DNA of 41,246 nt from Sinomonas albida (GCF_004919045.1 NZ_SWDW01000021.1:1-41246); one strand, 5' to 3'. Positions 24,164-32,567 are shown, counted from the stretch's first letter. The notes: generated from the sequence alone by a model not told the origin. Made by a program: numbers and translations.

Positions 24164-25231
24164 CTACCTGGTTAGCTCCACGACGTAGAGGTTGCCCGTG
24201 GCGTTCGGATCGGTCGTGAAGTTGCTGAACAGGGACGGGTCGGCGGAGAACCCTACGAAGTAGCCGTAGATGCCCTTCTCAGATCCGGTCCAGACATTGG
24301 GCCCGGCCGAATAGCCAGGGAATTTCCAACCCAGCAGATGGAATCCGGCCCACTTGGCGACGTGGTACCAGGTGTTGTTTCCGTTGGCGCTCGGATTGGG
24401 AGTGGGCGGAGAGCTCGACAGGTCGTCGTAGACAGGGATCGCCACGGTCTGATCGAGAACGTAGTTTGGGTTGCCGGCGGTGAAGAGACCTCCGCAGCCG
24501 AGCGGGATGGCCGCTCCGTTACTCGTCTTCATCCAAGTCGAAAGGACGGATTCTGGACCAGCTGTCGCGGTGACTTGGCACGGCCCGGGCCCCGTGGGCG
24601 AGAGCCAGGCGAATCCCCCCGGAACAGTCTGATTCGACGGGTTCTTCCCGTTGCAGTCAGGGGTGCCCCCGCCCTGCGTGAGTATTTTCTGTTTGACCGG
24701 GGTTGCCGACGAGCTGTTGAGGTCTAGCTCGCAGGAATCGATCGCCAACGGGAGGATCGATTGACCGCTGGCCGGAACACCCCACTTGGCAGTCGCCGTC
24801 GCGCCCACTTGGGCGCTTGAGATGCCCAGGGCATTGGCGAGTAACAGCGAGAGTGAATTGTTCCCGTTCGGCTCCTTCACCGTCGCGGTGACGGTGACCG
24901 TTCCGGAAGTCCCATTGATGGTGATGATGGGCGTCGGGACGTTGGCCGTAGAGGTCAGAGAGTTGTCCTGCGCGTACTTGAGGGCGAGGCTTGTGGGCGT
25001 CCCGCCGGTGTTGCAGCCCGTCGTCGCAGCGTTCCGCTTGCAGTTGTCCGCGATGGCCAAGGCGGCGGCGTCTGCACCGTTCTGGAGTTCGGCCCGCTTG
25101 CTGTAGATACGGCCCATGTCGACGGCGATAGCCCCGACACCGAGGAGCACGACGGCGAGGATTGCAACCATGACGGCGACGGCGCCCCTGTCGCGCTCAC
25201 GCTCATCGTGTGGAAGGATCATCCACCGCAT
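24164..25231 (-). CDS. TadG-like pilus assembly protein (operon 2)
   Basis: 355 residues. The anchor reads ERDRGAVAVMVAILAVVLLGVGAIAVDMGRIYSKRAELQNGADAAALAIAD, the TadE/TadG-like N-terminal pattern. The long external part has many Cys, Asn and Thr residues and four or more NxT/S sites; the G|AVAVM site again lacks Glu+5. The ATG at 25231 gives a 13-nt overlap with tadE, as in operon 1. The distal half shares only blocks with the operon 1 protein (PGGFAWLSP/PGGFGWLTQ, HLLGWKFPG/SIIGWKFSG), consistent with a surface-exposed, diversifying part. Confidence 0.8.
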   Translation of the reverse strand: MRWMILPHDERERDRGAVAVMVAILAVVLLGVGAIAVDMGRIYSKRAELQNGADAAALAIADNCKRNAATTGCNTGGTPTSLALKYAQDNSLTSTANVPTPIITINGTSGTVTVTATVKEPNGNNSLSLLLANALGISSAQVGATATAKWGVPASGQSILPLAIDSCELDLNSSSATPVKQKILTQGGGTPDCNGKNPSNQTVPGGFAWLSPTGPGPCQVTATAGPESVLSTWMKTSNGAAIPLGCGGLFTAGNPNYVLDQTVAIPVYDDLSSSPPTPNPSANGNNTWYHVAKWAGFHLLGWKFPGYSAGPNVWTGSEKGIYGYFVGFSADPSLFSNFTTDPNATGNLYVVELTR

Positions 25232-25611
25232 CGCATAGCTCCCTTGCCTGTCAGGGTCACCGACTGGCCAAAGAATCCGGTCAGCGTCGTGAGCGTGTAG
25301 GTGACCGTTGCGTTGGCCTCAGCCCCGTTGGTGCACGATCCGGAAGCTGGCGTGATGGCTACGTTGGACGCAGAAAGCGCGGGGGATAGCCCTGGCGCTG
25401 CTGTGATTGCCTGGTTCTGAGCCGTTGTTGTGTCGTCAGCGATGGCCATGGAGCGCGAGGCTTCCCTTGCAGCCTGGTTCAGAGTGATCTGCACGTTGTA
25501 GATGCGTGAGAACTCGACGATTCCGACAACGATCAGGAGCAGGAAGGGGACGACCAACGCGAACTCGACGGCCACGGCCCCGCGCTCCCGCCGGCGCTTC
25601 ATGGACGGCAT
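25219..25611 (-). CDS. tadE: TadE-like pseudopilin (operon 2)
   Basis: 130 residues from the ATG at 25611 (MPSMKRRRERG), which has GGAGG 6 nt upstream; the frame opens at 25635 but without a site. Processing site G|AVAVEFALVVP (Glu+5), helix LVVPFLLLIVVGIVEFSRIY, then an external part with two Cys. Ends GAMRCGG, parallel to GVMLCGG of operon 1. It follows the pilins after a 75-nt gap with a hairpin. Confidence 0.88.
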   Translation of the reverse strand: MPSMKRRRERGAVAVEFALVVPFLLLIVVGIVEFSRIYNVQITLNQAAREASRSMAIADDTTTAQNQAITAAPGLSPALSASNVAITPASGSCTNGAEANATVTYTLTTLTGFFGQSVTLTGKGAMRCGG

Positions 25612-25650
25612 CGTGACCTCCAAAGGTGGACTCATTTCAGATTCGGGGGT

Positions 25651-25679
25651 GGGGTGGGCGCCTTGTGGGTGCCCACCCC
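25651..25679 (-). terminator. Hairpin between pilin genes and tadE, operon 2
   Basis: GGGGTGGGC (25651-25659) and GCCCACCCC (25671-25679) form a perfect 9-bp stem with an 11-nt loop, 7 nt after the second pilin stop on the minus strand. Position and geometry match the operon 1 hairpin although the sequence differs. Confidence 0.6.
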
Positions 25680-25686
25680 GACCAGA

Positions 25687-25872
25687 TCACCAGGTTCCGA
25701 CCGTGGACCCCAGACTGCTGAAGAACGTCTGCAGGTTGTTGCCGAAGAGGGTGACGCCAGCGATGATGACGAGCGCGATGAGGCCAACGAGCAAGGCATA
25801 TTCAGTGGCCGTCGCGCCCCGGTCGCGATCGTATTCGTTTTGCGCGGACTCGCGATCGATATCGCTATTCAC
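25687..25872 (-). CDS. flp: Flp-type pilin, second copy (operon 2)
   Basis: 61 residues from GTG at 25872, which overlaps the first pilin's stop (GTGA). Leader NSDIDRESAQNEYDRDRG is acidic, then G|ATATEYALLVGL with Glu+5/Tyr+6, helix, and tail SSLGSTVGTW. Mature protein differs from the first copy at two residues. No own ribosome-binding site, so translation depends on coupling, as in operon 1. Confidence 0.85.
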   Translation of the reverse strand: MNSDIDRESAQNEYDRDRGATATEYALLVGLIALVIIAGVTLFGNNLQTFFSSLGSTVGTW

Positions 25873-26069
25873 CACGTCCCGACCTTGGAACCAAGGGTGC
25901 TGAAGAACGTCTGCAGGTTGTTGCCGAAGAGGGTGACGCCGGCAATGATGACGAGCGCGATAAGGCCAACCAGCAGCGCGTATTCCGTTGCGGTCGCACC
26001 CTTTTCGCTCTTGGTGCGGTCGGTGAGGTCGTTCCAGAAGGCAATCACGGAGGCGAGGAGAGCGTTCAT
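25869..26069 (-). CDS. flp: Flp-type pilin, first copy (operon 2)
   Basis: 66 residues from ATG 26069 (MNALLASVIAFWNDLTDRTKSEKG). The start is chosen for AAAGGAAA just upstream; the frame extends 26 residues further without a site. Cut site G|ATATEYALL, one helix (LVGLIALVIIAGVTLF), tail STLGSKVGTW. First gene of operon 2, likely its major pilin. Confidence 0.92.
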   Translation of the reverse strand: MNALLASVIAFWNDLTDRTKSEKGATATEYALLVGLIALVIIAGVTLFGNNLQTFFSTLGSKVGTW

Positions 26070-26240
26070 TGGATTTTCCTTTTCTTTGGGAGGTGGGTCC
26101 GGCGCCAGATCGATGCCCCCATATGAAGTGCCTCGGGTGCCGGCCACAACAAAAGTCCCATATGCGGCCCATGGCCACCATCCGTATTGGTACTTGTCTT
26201 TTGCAGACGCGATTACGGTCGGTACTTGGCTCGGACGCTG

Positions 26241-26264
26241 AGTACTCGGGGCGAGTACTCTGGG
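26241..26264. repeat. Tandem AGTACTCKGGG motif
   Basis: AGTACTCGGGG (26241-26251) and AGTACTCTGGG (26254-26264) repeat with a 13-bp period, each centred on the palindrome GAGTACTC. The exact 11-mer AGTACTCGGGG recurs upstream of glmM at 32687-32697. Likely a regulator site; the regulator is unknown to me. Confidence 0.45.
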
Positions 26265-26295
26265 GTGGCGGCCGGCGAGGTACTCGCTGGCCGCT

Positions 26296-26325
26296 TTGAC
26301 CCCGCCTACCGCCCCGGGGTACGCT
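26296..26325 (+). promoter_or_regulatory. Predicted promoter of rplM-rpsI
   Basis: TTGACC (26296-26301), 18-bp spacer, TACGCT (26320-26325). This is the best housekeeping-type promoter upstream of rplM; it predicts a ~190-nt leader. Confidence 0.55.
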
Positions 26326-26522
26326 TGATAGTCGTTGTGCGTGTCCTACCTCGATGGGACGCGTCCGGAGGGTGTCCAGTTGCAGGACGAACCAGCCCGC
26401 CGGCGCATTCGAGGCTCAGGGATGACTGGTCGGTAGAGCCCTCACCTCTTCTCCGGTAGCGCACCGAAGTACACAGGTGCACCTCACGGCGCCTACAAAG
26501 ACCGAGAACGAAGGCAATTACT

Positions 26523-26966
26523 GTGCGTACGTACACTCCGAAGCCCGGCGACGCCGACCGTCAGTGGCACGTCATCGACGCCACTGACGTCGTCCTTGGT
26601 CGTCTTGCCAGCCAGACCGCAACACTGCTGCGCGGGAAGCACAAGCCGACCTACGCGCCCCATATGGACATGGGCGATTTCGTCATCATCATCAACGCCG
26701 ACAAGGTGGCCCTCACTGGTGCCAAGCTCGACCAGAAGCGCGCGTACCGCCACTCGGGTTTCCCGGGCGGTCTGACCAGCGTCAGCTACGCCGAGCTCCT
26801 CGAGAAGAACCCGGTTCGCGCGGTCGAGAAGGCCGTCAAGGGCATGCTTCCGAAGAACAAGCTTGCGGCCCAGCAGATTTCCAAGCTCAAGGTCTACGCG
26901 GGTCCGAACCACCCGCACGCTGCCCAGCAGCCGAAGACCTTCGAGATCACCCAGGTCGCTCAGTAG
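26523..26966 (+). CDS. rplM: 50S ribosomal protein L13
   Basis: 147 residues with a GTG start ([20 protein letters not shown]). The conserved [23 protein letters not shown] and [10 protein letters not shown] segments and the C-terminal [14 protein letters not shown] are present. L13 is an early 50S assembly protein. GAAGG lies 8-10 nt before the GTG. Forms the usual pair with rpsI, 37 nt apart. The gene would normally lie near truA, so the 20 kb pilus region seems to interrupt that run. Confidence 0.98.
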   Translation: MRTYTPKPGDADRQWHVIDATDVVLGRLASQTATLLRGKHKPTYAPHMDMGDFVIIINADKVALTGAKLDQKRAYRHSGFPGGLTSVSYAELLEKNPVRAVEKAVKGMLPKNKLAAQQISKLKVYAGPNHPHAAQQPKTFEITQVAQ

Positions 26967-27003
26967 TCCTGGCCACTACCCAAGAATCACCAAGGAGAAC
27001 ACT

Positions 27004-27510
27004 GTGGCTCAGAACGACGAGCTGAACACGGCCGTAGAGGCCGAGGAGAACCTGACCAGCTACACCTCCGAGAGCGCCCCGGCTGCGGCTGAGGCCGCCA
27101 AGCGCGAGCGTCCGGCTCTCACGGTGGCCGGTGCCGCCGTCGGTCGCCGCAAGCAGGCTGTGGCCCGCGTGCGCGTCGTCCCGGGCTCCGGCCAGTGGAC
27201 CATCAACGGCCGCTCGCTGGAGAACTACTTCCCGAACAAGCTTCACCAGCAGGAAGTCAACGACCCGTTCAAGCTCCTCGACCTTGAGGGCGCTTACGAC
27301 GTCATCGTCCGCATCCACGGCGGTGGCCCCTCGGGCCAGGCCGGTGCCGTTCGCCTCGGCGTGTCCCGAGCGCTCAACGGGATCGACGTTGACAACAACC
27401 GCCCGGCGCTCAAGAAGGCCGGCTTCCTGACCCGCGACGCCCGCGTGGTCGAGCGCAAGAAGGCCGGTCTCAAGAAGGCCCGCCGCGCTCCGCAGTACTC
27501 GAAGCGCTGA
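27004..27510 (+). CDS. rpsI: 30S ribosomal protein S9
   Basis: 168 residues from a GTG with CAAGGAGAA upstream. The first ~38 residues are an acidic Ala/Glu extension common in actinobacterial S9; the core starts at [25 protein letters not shown] and ends with the invariant [12 protein letters not shown] tail that touches the P-site tRNA. A perfect hairpin terminator follows. Confidence 0.98.
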   Translation: MAQNDELNTAVEAEENLTSYTSESAPAAAEAAKRERPALTVAGAAVGRRKQAVARVRVVPGSGQWTINGRSLENYFPNKLHQQEVNDPFKLLDLEGAYDVIVRIHGGGPSGQAGAVRLGVSRALNGIDVDNNRPALKKAGFLTRDARVVERKKAGLKKARRAPQYSKR

Positions 27511-27526
27511 TTTCAGTACTTCAACA

Positions 27527-27560
27527 GAAGGCCCGTTCCGCTTTCGCGGAACGGGCCTTC
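27527..27560. terminator. Terminator after rpsI
   Basis: A perfect 15-bp stem (GAAGGCCCGTTCCGC) with a TTTC loop lies 17 nt after rpsI. It is symmetrical and also follows the convergent glycosyltransferase gene (stop at 27588), so it probably works in both directions. Confidence 0.85.
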
Positions 27561-27587
27561 GCTGTTTCTGGCTAAATCCACATCCGG

Positions 27588-29468
27588 TTATTGCGCGGCT
27601 CTTAGCCGATATACCGTCGCGCCCTCCACGGTGTACGCGGAAAAGGTGTTCCGGACCCAGGCAATGATCTCGGATATTGCCGGTTGATTGCTGGTGATGG
27701 GATCCATTTCTGGGTAGTCGATCAAATAGCAGACTGACCCTTCGCCGGCCAGCTTCTTGAATTGATCAAGCGTCGGGCTCGGGTCAATTGCCGAAAATCC
27801 GCCTAGCGGCATTACCGGGCGATCGATGGCGAGCTGCCAATTGGCGGCCGTCTGCGCCGGAAAGGTTGCGCCTGCCCAACGGCAAGAACTGTTGGAATCT
27901 GCCAATCTTTCCACGAGAGGTGCGGGGGGAGAAGCTCCGAGCGCCAGTTCGCTGGCCCATTTCGGATCGCTATTTCTCAGGCTTGCAAGGAATCGGCTCA
28001 TTGAACTCGGGCTTGCCGTGAGCGAGCCTGACGCAGGACTCGAGCCCGTCTGACCGCGACTGACCGTAGCGAAATCCGTGGCAACGGGGCCGATGCTGAG
28101 ACCGATGACTGCAGCGCAGGCGGCTGCCCGGTTGATCCACGGCAGGGGCGGTGGGATGGCGGTGAGAACGGCTCCGCCGAGTCCGAGTACTAGCGTGGTG
28201 ACCGCGAGACCGTGCATCGGCTCGCTCGGGACGAGCGACCCAAGCGTCAACCAGGACGCCAGCGCGCTGACGCCGATACCGAGCGCCATGGTCGCTCTTC
28301 GCCGCGCTGAGCGAGGGGCGAGAGACAGGGCCTCGAGCCCCAAGCCCACGGTGAGGGCGAGCGGGGGCGCGAGACTGACGGTGTAGTAGGTGTGGATGTC
28401 GAGCCCCATGAAGGAAAGCAAGACGTAGGCAGTCACGAGCCACAACGCCGAGGCAATCGCGATAGCCTTGGCGCGCGTACGCCTGAGACACCAGGCACTC
28501 ATTGCTCCGCATGCCAGTCCGAGGAAGAGAATCCACGATGCTTCTTGGTTGTAGTTGGCATTGAACAACCGCAGCAAGCCCGCATCCGACCCTGTGCCAC
28601 CGAACTCCTGGGGAATGAGGCTTGTGACATAACCGTCGGCGGCAGTGATGCGGTTGATGCCGTTGTATCCGACGGTGAGTTCAGTGAGGCTGTTGGCTGT
28701 CGAGCCCCCCACGTAGGGTCGCGACGTTGCGGGCGTGAGGTCGACGAATGCGAGCCAACTGCCGGCCACGACGGCGAACGAGAGAATCGCTGCGCCGCCA
28801 TTGAGAAGCGACTTTCGCCAACCCCAGCGCCCCGTTGAGAGCACGGCGCCGGCCAGCGCTGGCGCGATGAGGAGGACCTGGAACTGCTTGGCCAAGAACC
28901 CCAACCCCAAAACTGCACCTGCAGCCAAGAACCAGCGGACGCGTCGCGATTCGATACCACGCAAGGTGGCAGCGAGGCCGAGCACCATGAGGAAGATCAA
29001 GAGGGGATCGGGATTGTTGTACCTCGACAGGAGCACGACGATGGGGGTCGTCGCGAAGGCGAGGGCTGTCGTGACGGCCGCCGCAGCGCTCGCTCGGCGC
29101 CGCACCACGAAATAGAGGAGCGCGGTCGTCGCCACTCCCAGGAGCGCTTGCGGGATGAGGATTCCCCAGCTGTTGAACCCGAAGATGCGGACCGAGATTC
29201 CCATGAGCCACAAGCTCAACGGTGGCTTGTCGACAGAGATCGCGTTGCCCCAGTCACTTGAGCCGAACAGGAAGGCCTCGCCGCTGTGCAGCCCCGATTG
29301 CACAGCGGCCGTGTAGAAGGCATTGGCCCAACCGTTCGCGCTCAGGTTCCAGAAGTTGAGGCCGGCGCTCAGGGACAGGACACCGACCAAAGCAGCGACC
29401 TCAGGAGGCCGAAGGCGGGACGCCAGCCTACTTCCGGTGGGCGTCGTCGAGACGATAGACGACAGCAT
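27588..29468 (-). CDS. GT39/ArnT-like membrane glycosyltransferase (YkcB type), second
   Basis: 626 residues, a GT-C fold with about ten or more membrane helices and a C-terminal soluble domain. The first loop contains NGWANAFYTAAVQSG and SDWGNAISVDKPPLSLW, the acidic DKPP motif that is typical of lipid-phosphate-sugar transferases of the GT39/ArnT/YkcB group. RYNNPDPLLIFLMVLGLA follows. The C-terminal domain (from about 480) has conserved LGGFSAIDPSPTLDQFKKL, shared with its neighbour. It starts 41 nt inside the upstream gene's end with GGGAGAAGG before the ATG. Probably transfers mannose or another sugar from a polyprenyl carrier to a wall polymer or protein; substrate unknown. Confidence 0.85.
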   Translation of the reverse strand: MLSSIVSTTPTGSRLASRLRPPEVAALVGVLSLSAGLNFWNLSANGWANAFYTAAVQSGLHSGEAFLFGSSDWGNAISVDKPPLSLWLMGISVRIFGFNSWGILIPQALLGVATTALLYFVVRRRASAAAAVTTALAFATTPIVVLLSRYNNPDPLLIFLMVLGLAATLRGIESRRVRWFLAAGAVLGLGFLAKQFQVLLIAPALAGAVLSTGRWGWRKSLLNGGAAILSFAVVAGSWLAFVDLTPATSRPYVGGSTANSLTELTVGYNGINRITAADGYVTSLIPQEFGGTGSDAGLLRLFNANYNQEASWILFLGLACGAMSAWCLRRTRAKAIAIASALWLVTAYVLLSFMGLDIHTYYTVSLAPPLALTVGLGLEALSLAPRSARRRATMALGIGVSALASWLTLGSLVPSEPMHGLAVTTLVLGLGGAVLTAIPPPLPWINRAAACAAVIGLSIGPVATDFATVSRGQTGSSPASGSLTASPSSMSRFLASLRNSDPKWASELALGASPPAPLVERLADSNSSCRWAGATFPAQTAANWQLAIDRPVMPLGGFSAIDPSPTLDQFKKLAGEGSVCYLIDYPEMDPITSNQPAISEIIAWVRNTFSAYTVEGATVYRLRAAQ

Positions 29469-31323
29469 CGTTCACCTTCTCCCCGCGGTAGGTGGCTTGG
29501 ACCCAAGCCTCGATGGCTTCAGCTTGCTGCCCGAGGCCGTAGGCCTTCATCGCCGGGTGGTCGACAAAGAACTCGATGTCGCCCTTGAGCGCCCAGGACT
29601 TGAACTGGTCGAGAGTGGGCGCAGGGTCGAGGCCAAGCCAGCCGCCGATCGACAGGGTTGCGCGGCCGGTCGTCAGCTGGGTCAAGGCGGCGTCCTGGGC
29701 AGGGTACGTTGCGGCTATCCAGCGTCCAGTACCGCTCCCCTCCGACGAAAAGACCTTGAGCAGCTCGGGCGACGGAGTCACGCCGAACGCAACGTGGGGA
29801 GCCCAATCCGGCTGGCCGGTCGTCTTGATGTCGCGAAGATGCCGAGACATCGCGTCCGGGTTGTTGCTGATCGGTCCAGAGAGGGGCTGGGTGCCCTCAA
29901 TCGACGCAGAGGCAGTGAACACGTCGGTCGCTACCTGGCCAGCGATGATCGATCCGAGCACCATCGCCCAGAAGATCTCCTGAGGCGCCTCGCGGCCCTT
30001 GACGAGCCAGATACCCGACCCGGCCGTCGCTAGGACCAGCAGCAGCGTTGGTCCCCACCAGCTCCACGCGTCGCTGTACTGCATGACCCTGATGCCCATG
30101 AACGCGGTTGCGCCCATCAGGAAGACACCGAACAGGCGTCCTACAAGAGCGTCGGATCGGCTCCACGCAGCCCACAGGCCCAAAGCGACGACCAGAGCCA
30201 TCGGCGCCACGACAGTGTAGACGTAGTACGAGTGGACCATCGTGCCCATGAAACTGATCAGCAGCCATGCCGACATGAACCACACGCAGGCAGCGAGAAC
30301 CAAAGCGTGCTGGAGCCGACCGCCAAGACCCCTGCCATAGAGCGCGAGGATGAACACCGCTGCAATGCCAGTGGCCAGAAGCCAACCGTTCTCAGGCGCG
30401 AAGTTCCCATTGAAGAGCCGGGCGAATCCGCCGTCGTAAGGCGACAGTTCCGAATCTGCCGTGGCCGGGCCTCCGCCGACTGCCATAGGGAACTGGAGGA
30501 GGCGGGCCGCGCCGTTGTAATCGAGCGTGAGCTCGACGACGCTGTTCGTCAGGGAGCCCCCGATGTATGGCCGAGCGGATGCCGGTGTGAGTTCAACGAT
30601 CGCAACCCACCATCCCGCGGCAATGACCATCGCCGCCCCCGCTCCAGCCAGCCGAGCGAGACGCGCGCGCAGCCGCCCCGTCCCGAGGAGGAGGATCGCC
30701 AAGCCGATGGCAGGCACGGGGACCAGCCCCTGAAACTGCTTGGCCAGGAACGCCAAGCCAAAGGAAGTCCCCATGAGCAAGTACCAGTGCCATCGGGAAT
30801 CCTGGGCTGCCCGCACGCCGAAGTAGAGCCCCAAGCCGATGAGGAGGCCCATCATGGGCTCAGGGTTGTTGTACCGGCTCATGAGGAAGAACACTGGGGC
30901 CGTCGCGCAGATCATCGCCGCGATGAAGGCAACCGTCGCTGGGAAGACCCGGCGAACCGTCGCCCACAGCAGCCACACGGTGGCAGTCCCCATGAGGGCC
31001 TGCGGGATGAGCACCGACCACGAGCTGAGCCCGAAGATGCGGACCGAGAGCGCCACCGGCCAGAGCGACAGCGGGGGCTTGTCAACGGTGATGACGTTGT
31101 TCCAGTCCTGCGAGCCGAAGAAGAAGGCTGTCCAATCGCGTGCACCGGCCTGCGCCGTGGCCGCGTAGAAGGGGTTGCCCCAGCCATTGTGGTCCAAGCC
31201 CATGAGGTAGGAGAGCAACGTCGCCGCCAGCATCGCTGCCAGGAGGAAGCGTTCCCGGCGGCTGACGGAGCCGACCGCCCGCCGAGTCAGGGCAAGACGA
31301 GGAAGCTCGGCGACCGCCGCCAT
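29428..31323 (-). CDS. GT39/ArnT-like membrane glycosyltransferase (YkcB type), first
   Basis: 631 residues with the same plan as its downstream neighbour: GWGNPFYAATAQAG, QDWNNVITVDKPPLSLWPVA, LMSRYNNPEPMMGLLIGLGL and the C-terminal GGWLGLDPAPTLDQFKSW domain. Start ATG at 31323 overlaps the preceding GT2-GtrA stop by one base (TGATG); the open frame continues upstream across the GT2-GtrA gene in another frame and is not real. Together with the GT2-GtrA gene it matches the YkcC-YkcB pairing known from Bacillus, in which a GT2 makes the lipid-phosphate sugar and the GT-C enzyme uses it. Confidence 0.87.
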   Translation of the reverse strand: MAAVAELPRLALTRRAVGSVSRRERFLLAAMLAATLLSYLMGLDHNGWGNPFYAATAQAGARDWTAFFFGSQDWNNVITVDKPPLSLWPVALSVRIFGLSSWSVLIPQALMGTATVWLLWATVRRVFPATVAFIAAMICATAPVFFLMSRYNNPEPMMGLLIGLGLYFGVRAAQDSRWHWYLLMGTSFGLAFLAKQFQGLVPVPAIGLAILLLGTGRLRARLARLAGAGAAMVIAAGWWVAIVELTPASARPYIGGSLTNSVVELTLDYNGAARLLQFPMAVGGGPATADSELSPYDGGFARLFNGNFAPENGWLLATGIAAVFILALYGRGLGGRLQHALVLAACVWFMSAWLLISFMGTMVHSYYVYTVVAPMALVVALGLWAAWSRSDALVGRLFGVFLMGATAFMGIRVMQYSDAWSWWGPTLLLVLATAGSGIWLVKGREAPQEIFWAMVLGSIIAGQVATDVFTASASIEGTQPLSGPISNNPDAMSRHLRDIKTTGQPDWAPHVAFGVTPSPELLKVFSSEGSGTGRWIAATYPAQDAALTQLTTGRATLSIGGWLGLDPAPTLDQFKSWALKGDIEFFVDHPAMKAYGLGQQAEAIEAWVQATYRGEKVNDAVVYRLDDAHRK

Positions 31324-32567
31324 CACGCGGCCTCCGCCGCCGGGGCCGCGCGGCGAGCCTCGACGCCAACGCCCCGCCCCGCCGTCGTCCGCGCCCTGAA
31401 GACCCACGCCTTGAGGAGGGCGAACCGCAGAACGGTCGCGACGATGTTCGCGGCGGTGAGCGTCACGAGCTCGGAGGTTGCGCCGGGCTGCGCTGCGGCG
31501 GCGTGCAGCACGAGCAGGGAGGACGAGGTGAGCGCCCACGCGAGCCCGAAGACGATGAGCCCCTGGAACTGCTGGATGCCGTAGTTGTCCGGCCCGCGAA
31601 TGCCGAACGTGAAGCGCCGGTTGGCCGCGGTGTTGAGCACCGCGGTGACGAGGAGGCACGCGAAGTTCGCGAGCTGCGCGCCCATGAGAGGCTGCGACAC
31701 GAGGTACAGGAGGGCGAACGCGAGCGTCGAGAAGATCCCGACGGCCCCGAAGCGCAGCACCTGGCCGAAGAAGGACGGCGCCCGCCCGGGCAGAAGGGGG
31801 CGCCGTCCGAGCTCGGAGTAGATTGCCGCAAGCGGCACGCGGCCGCGCGCGAGGGAGCGCGCCACGCGGACGATCCCGCGCATGTCGTCGAGCGCGGTTC
31901 GGGCGATGTCGACGGAGCTTGTGGGGTCGTCCGTCCAGTCGACGGGAATCTCGTGGATGCGCAGCCCGGCCCGCTCCGCGAGGATGAGGAGCTCTGTGTC
32001 GAAGAACCACTTGTTGTCCTCGACGTGAGGCAGTAGCGCCCGCGCGACGTCGGCCCGCACGGCCTTGAATCCGCACTGCGCGTCGGAGAAGCGGACCCCG
32101 AGCGCGCCGTGCAGCATCGCGTTGTAGGTCCGCGAGATGAACTCTCGCTTGGGCCCGCGCACCACGCGCGAATCCCGCCGCAGCCGAGTGCCGATGGACA
32201 GGTCCGAGTGGCCCGAGAGCAGTGGCGCGATGAGGGGTGGGAGGGCGGCGAGATCAGTCGAGAGGTCCACATCGAGGTAGGCGAGGACCCGGGCGGGGGA
32301 GGCCTCCCACGCGTCCCGCAGGGCGTAGCCGCGGCCCTTAGTCGAGAGCCTGCGGTAGACCACGCCCTCGTGCTCGGCAGCGAGCGCCTCGCCGATGCCG
32401 CGGGTGCCGTCCGTGCTCGCGTTGTCCGCGATGGTGACGCGCCAAGGGACCTGGAAGGCCCCTCGGAGATACTCGACAAGGGTCGTGACGCAGTGCGCGA
32501 GACTGCGTTCTTCGTTGAAGACCGGAACGACGATGTCGATCGCGAGCTCCCCAGTGCTGCTGATCAT
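31323..32567 (-). CDS. GT2 polyprenyl-phosphate glycosyltransferase fused to GtrA
   Basis: 414 residues from ATG 32567 ([20 protein letters not shown]). The GT2 domain (about 9-235) resembles dolichyl-phosphate mannose synthase, with [18 protein letters not shown] (DxD) and [21 protein letters not shown]. The last ~140 residues form the four-helix GtrA domain ([22 protein letters not shown] ... ANRRFTFG) that is thought to flip the lipid-linked sugar. The frame extends to 32639, but the -10 box TACGGT ends 7 nt before this ATG, indicating a leaderless transcript. It heads a three-gene operon with the two GT39-like enzymes. Confidence 0.92.
   Translation of the reverse strand: MISSTGELAIDIVVPVFNEERSLAHCVTTLVEYLRGAFQVPWRVTIADNASTDGTRGIGEALAAEHEGVVYRRLSTKGRGYALRDAWEASPARVLAYLDVDLSTDLAALPPLIAPLLSGHSDLSIGTRLRRDSRVVRGPKREFISRTYNAMLHGALGVRFSDAQCGFKAVRADVARALLPHVEDNKWFFDTELLILAERAGLRIHEIPVDWTDDPTSSVDIARTALDDMRGIVRVARSLARGRVPLAAIYSELGRRPLLPGRAPSFFGQVLRFGAVGIFSTLAFALLYLVSQPLMGAQLANFACLLVTAVLNTAANRRFTFGIRGPDNYGIQQFQGLIVFGLAWALTSSSLLVLHAAAAQPGATSELVTLTAANIVATVLRFALLKAWVFRARTTAGRGVGVEARRAAPAAEAA

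Larger units (their letters stand above)
26070..26522. other. Intergenic region between Tad operon 2 and rplM
   Basis: 453 bp without a convincing gene. It serves two divergent units and holds CCCATATG twice (26118-26125, 26157-26164), a ladder of (A/G)GTACT motifs (26189, 26221, 26241, 26254, 26279), the predicted rplM promoter (26296-26325) and a leader of about 190 nt before rplM that may contain autoregulatory RNA structure. Confidence 0.6.

Noticed and set aside
18607-26069. Operon 2 as a decayed copy of operon 1
   Set aside because: Every gene is full length with intact motifs and coupled starts; nothing suggests decay.
28078-28386. Plus-strand open frames inside the glycosyltransferase genes
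   Set aside because: They are short, low-complexity frames opposite a strong minus-strand GT39-like gene.
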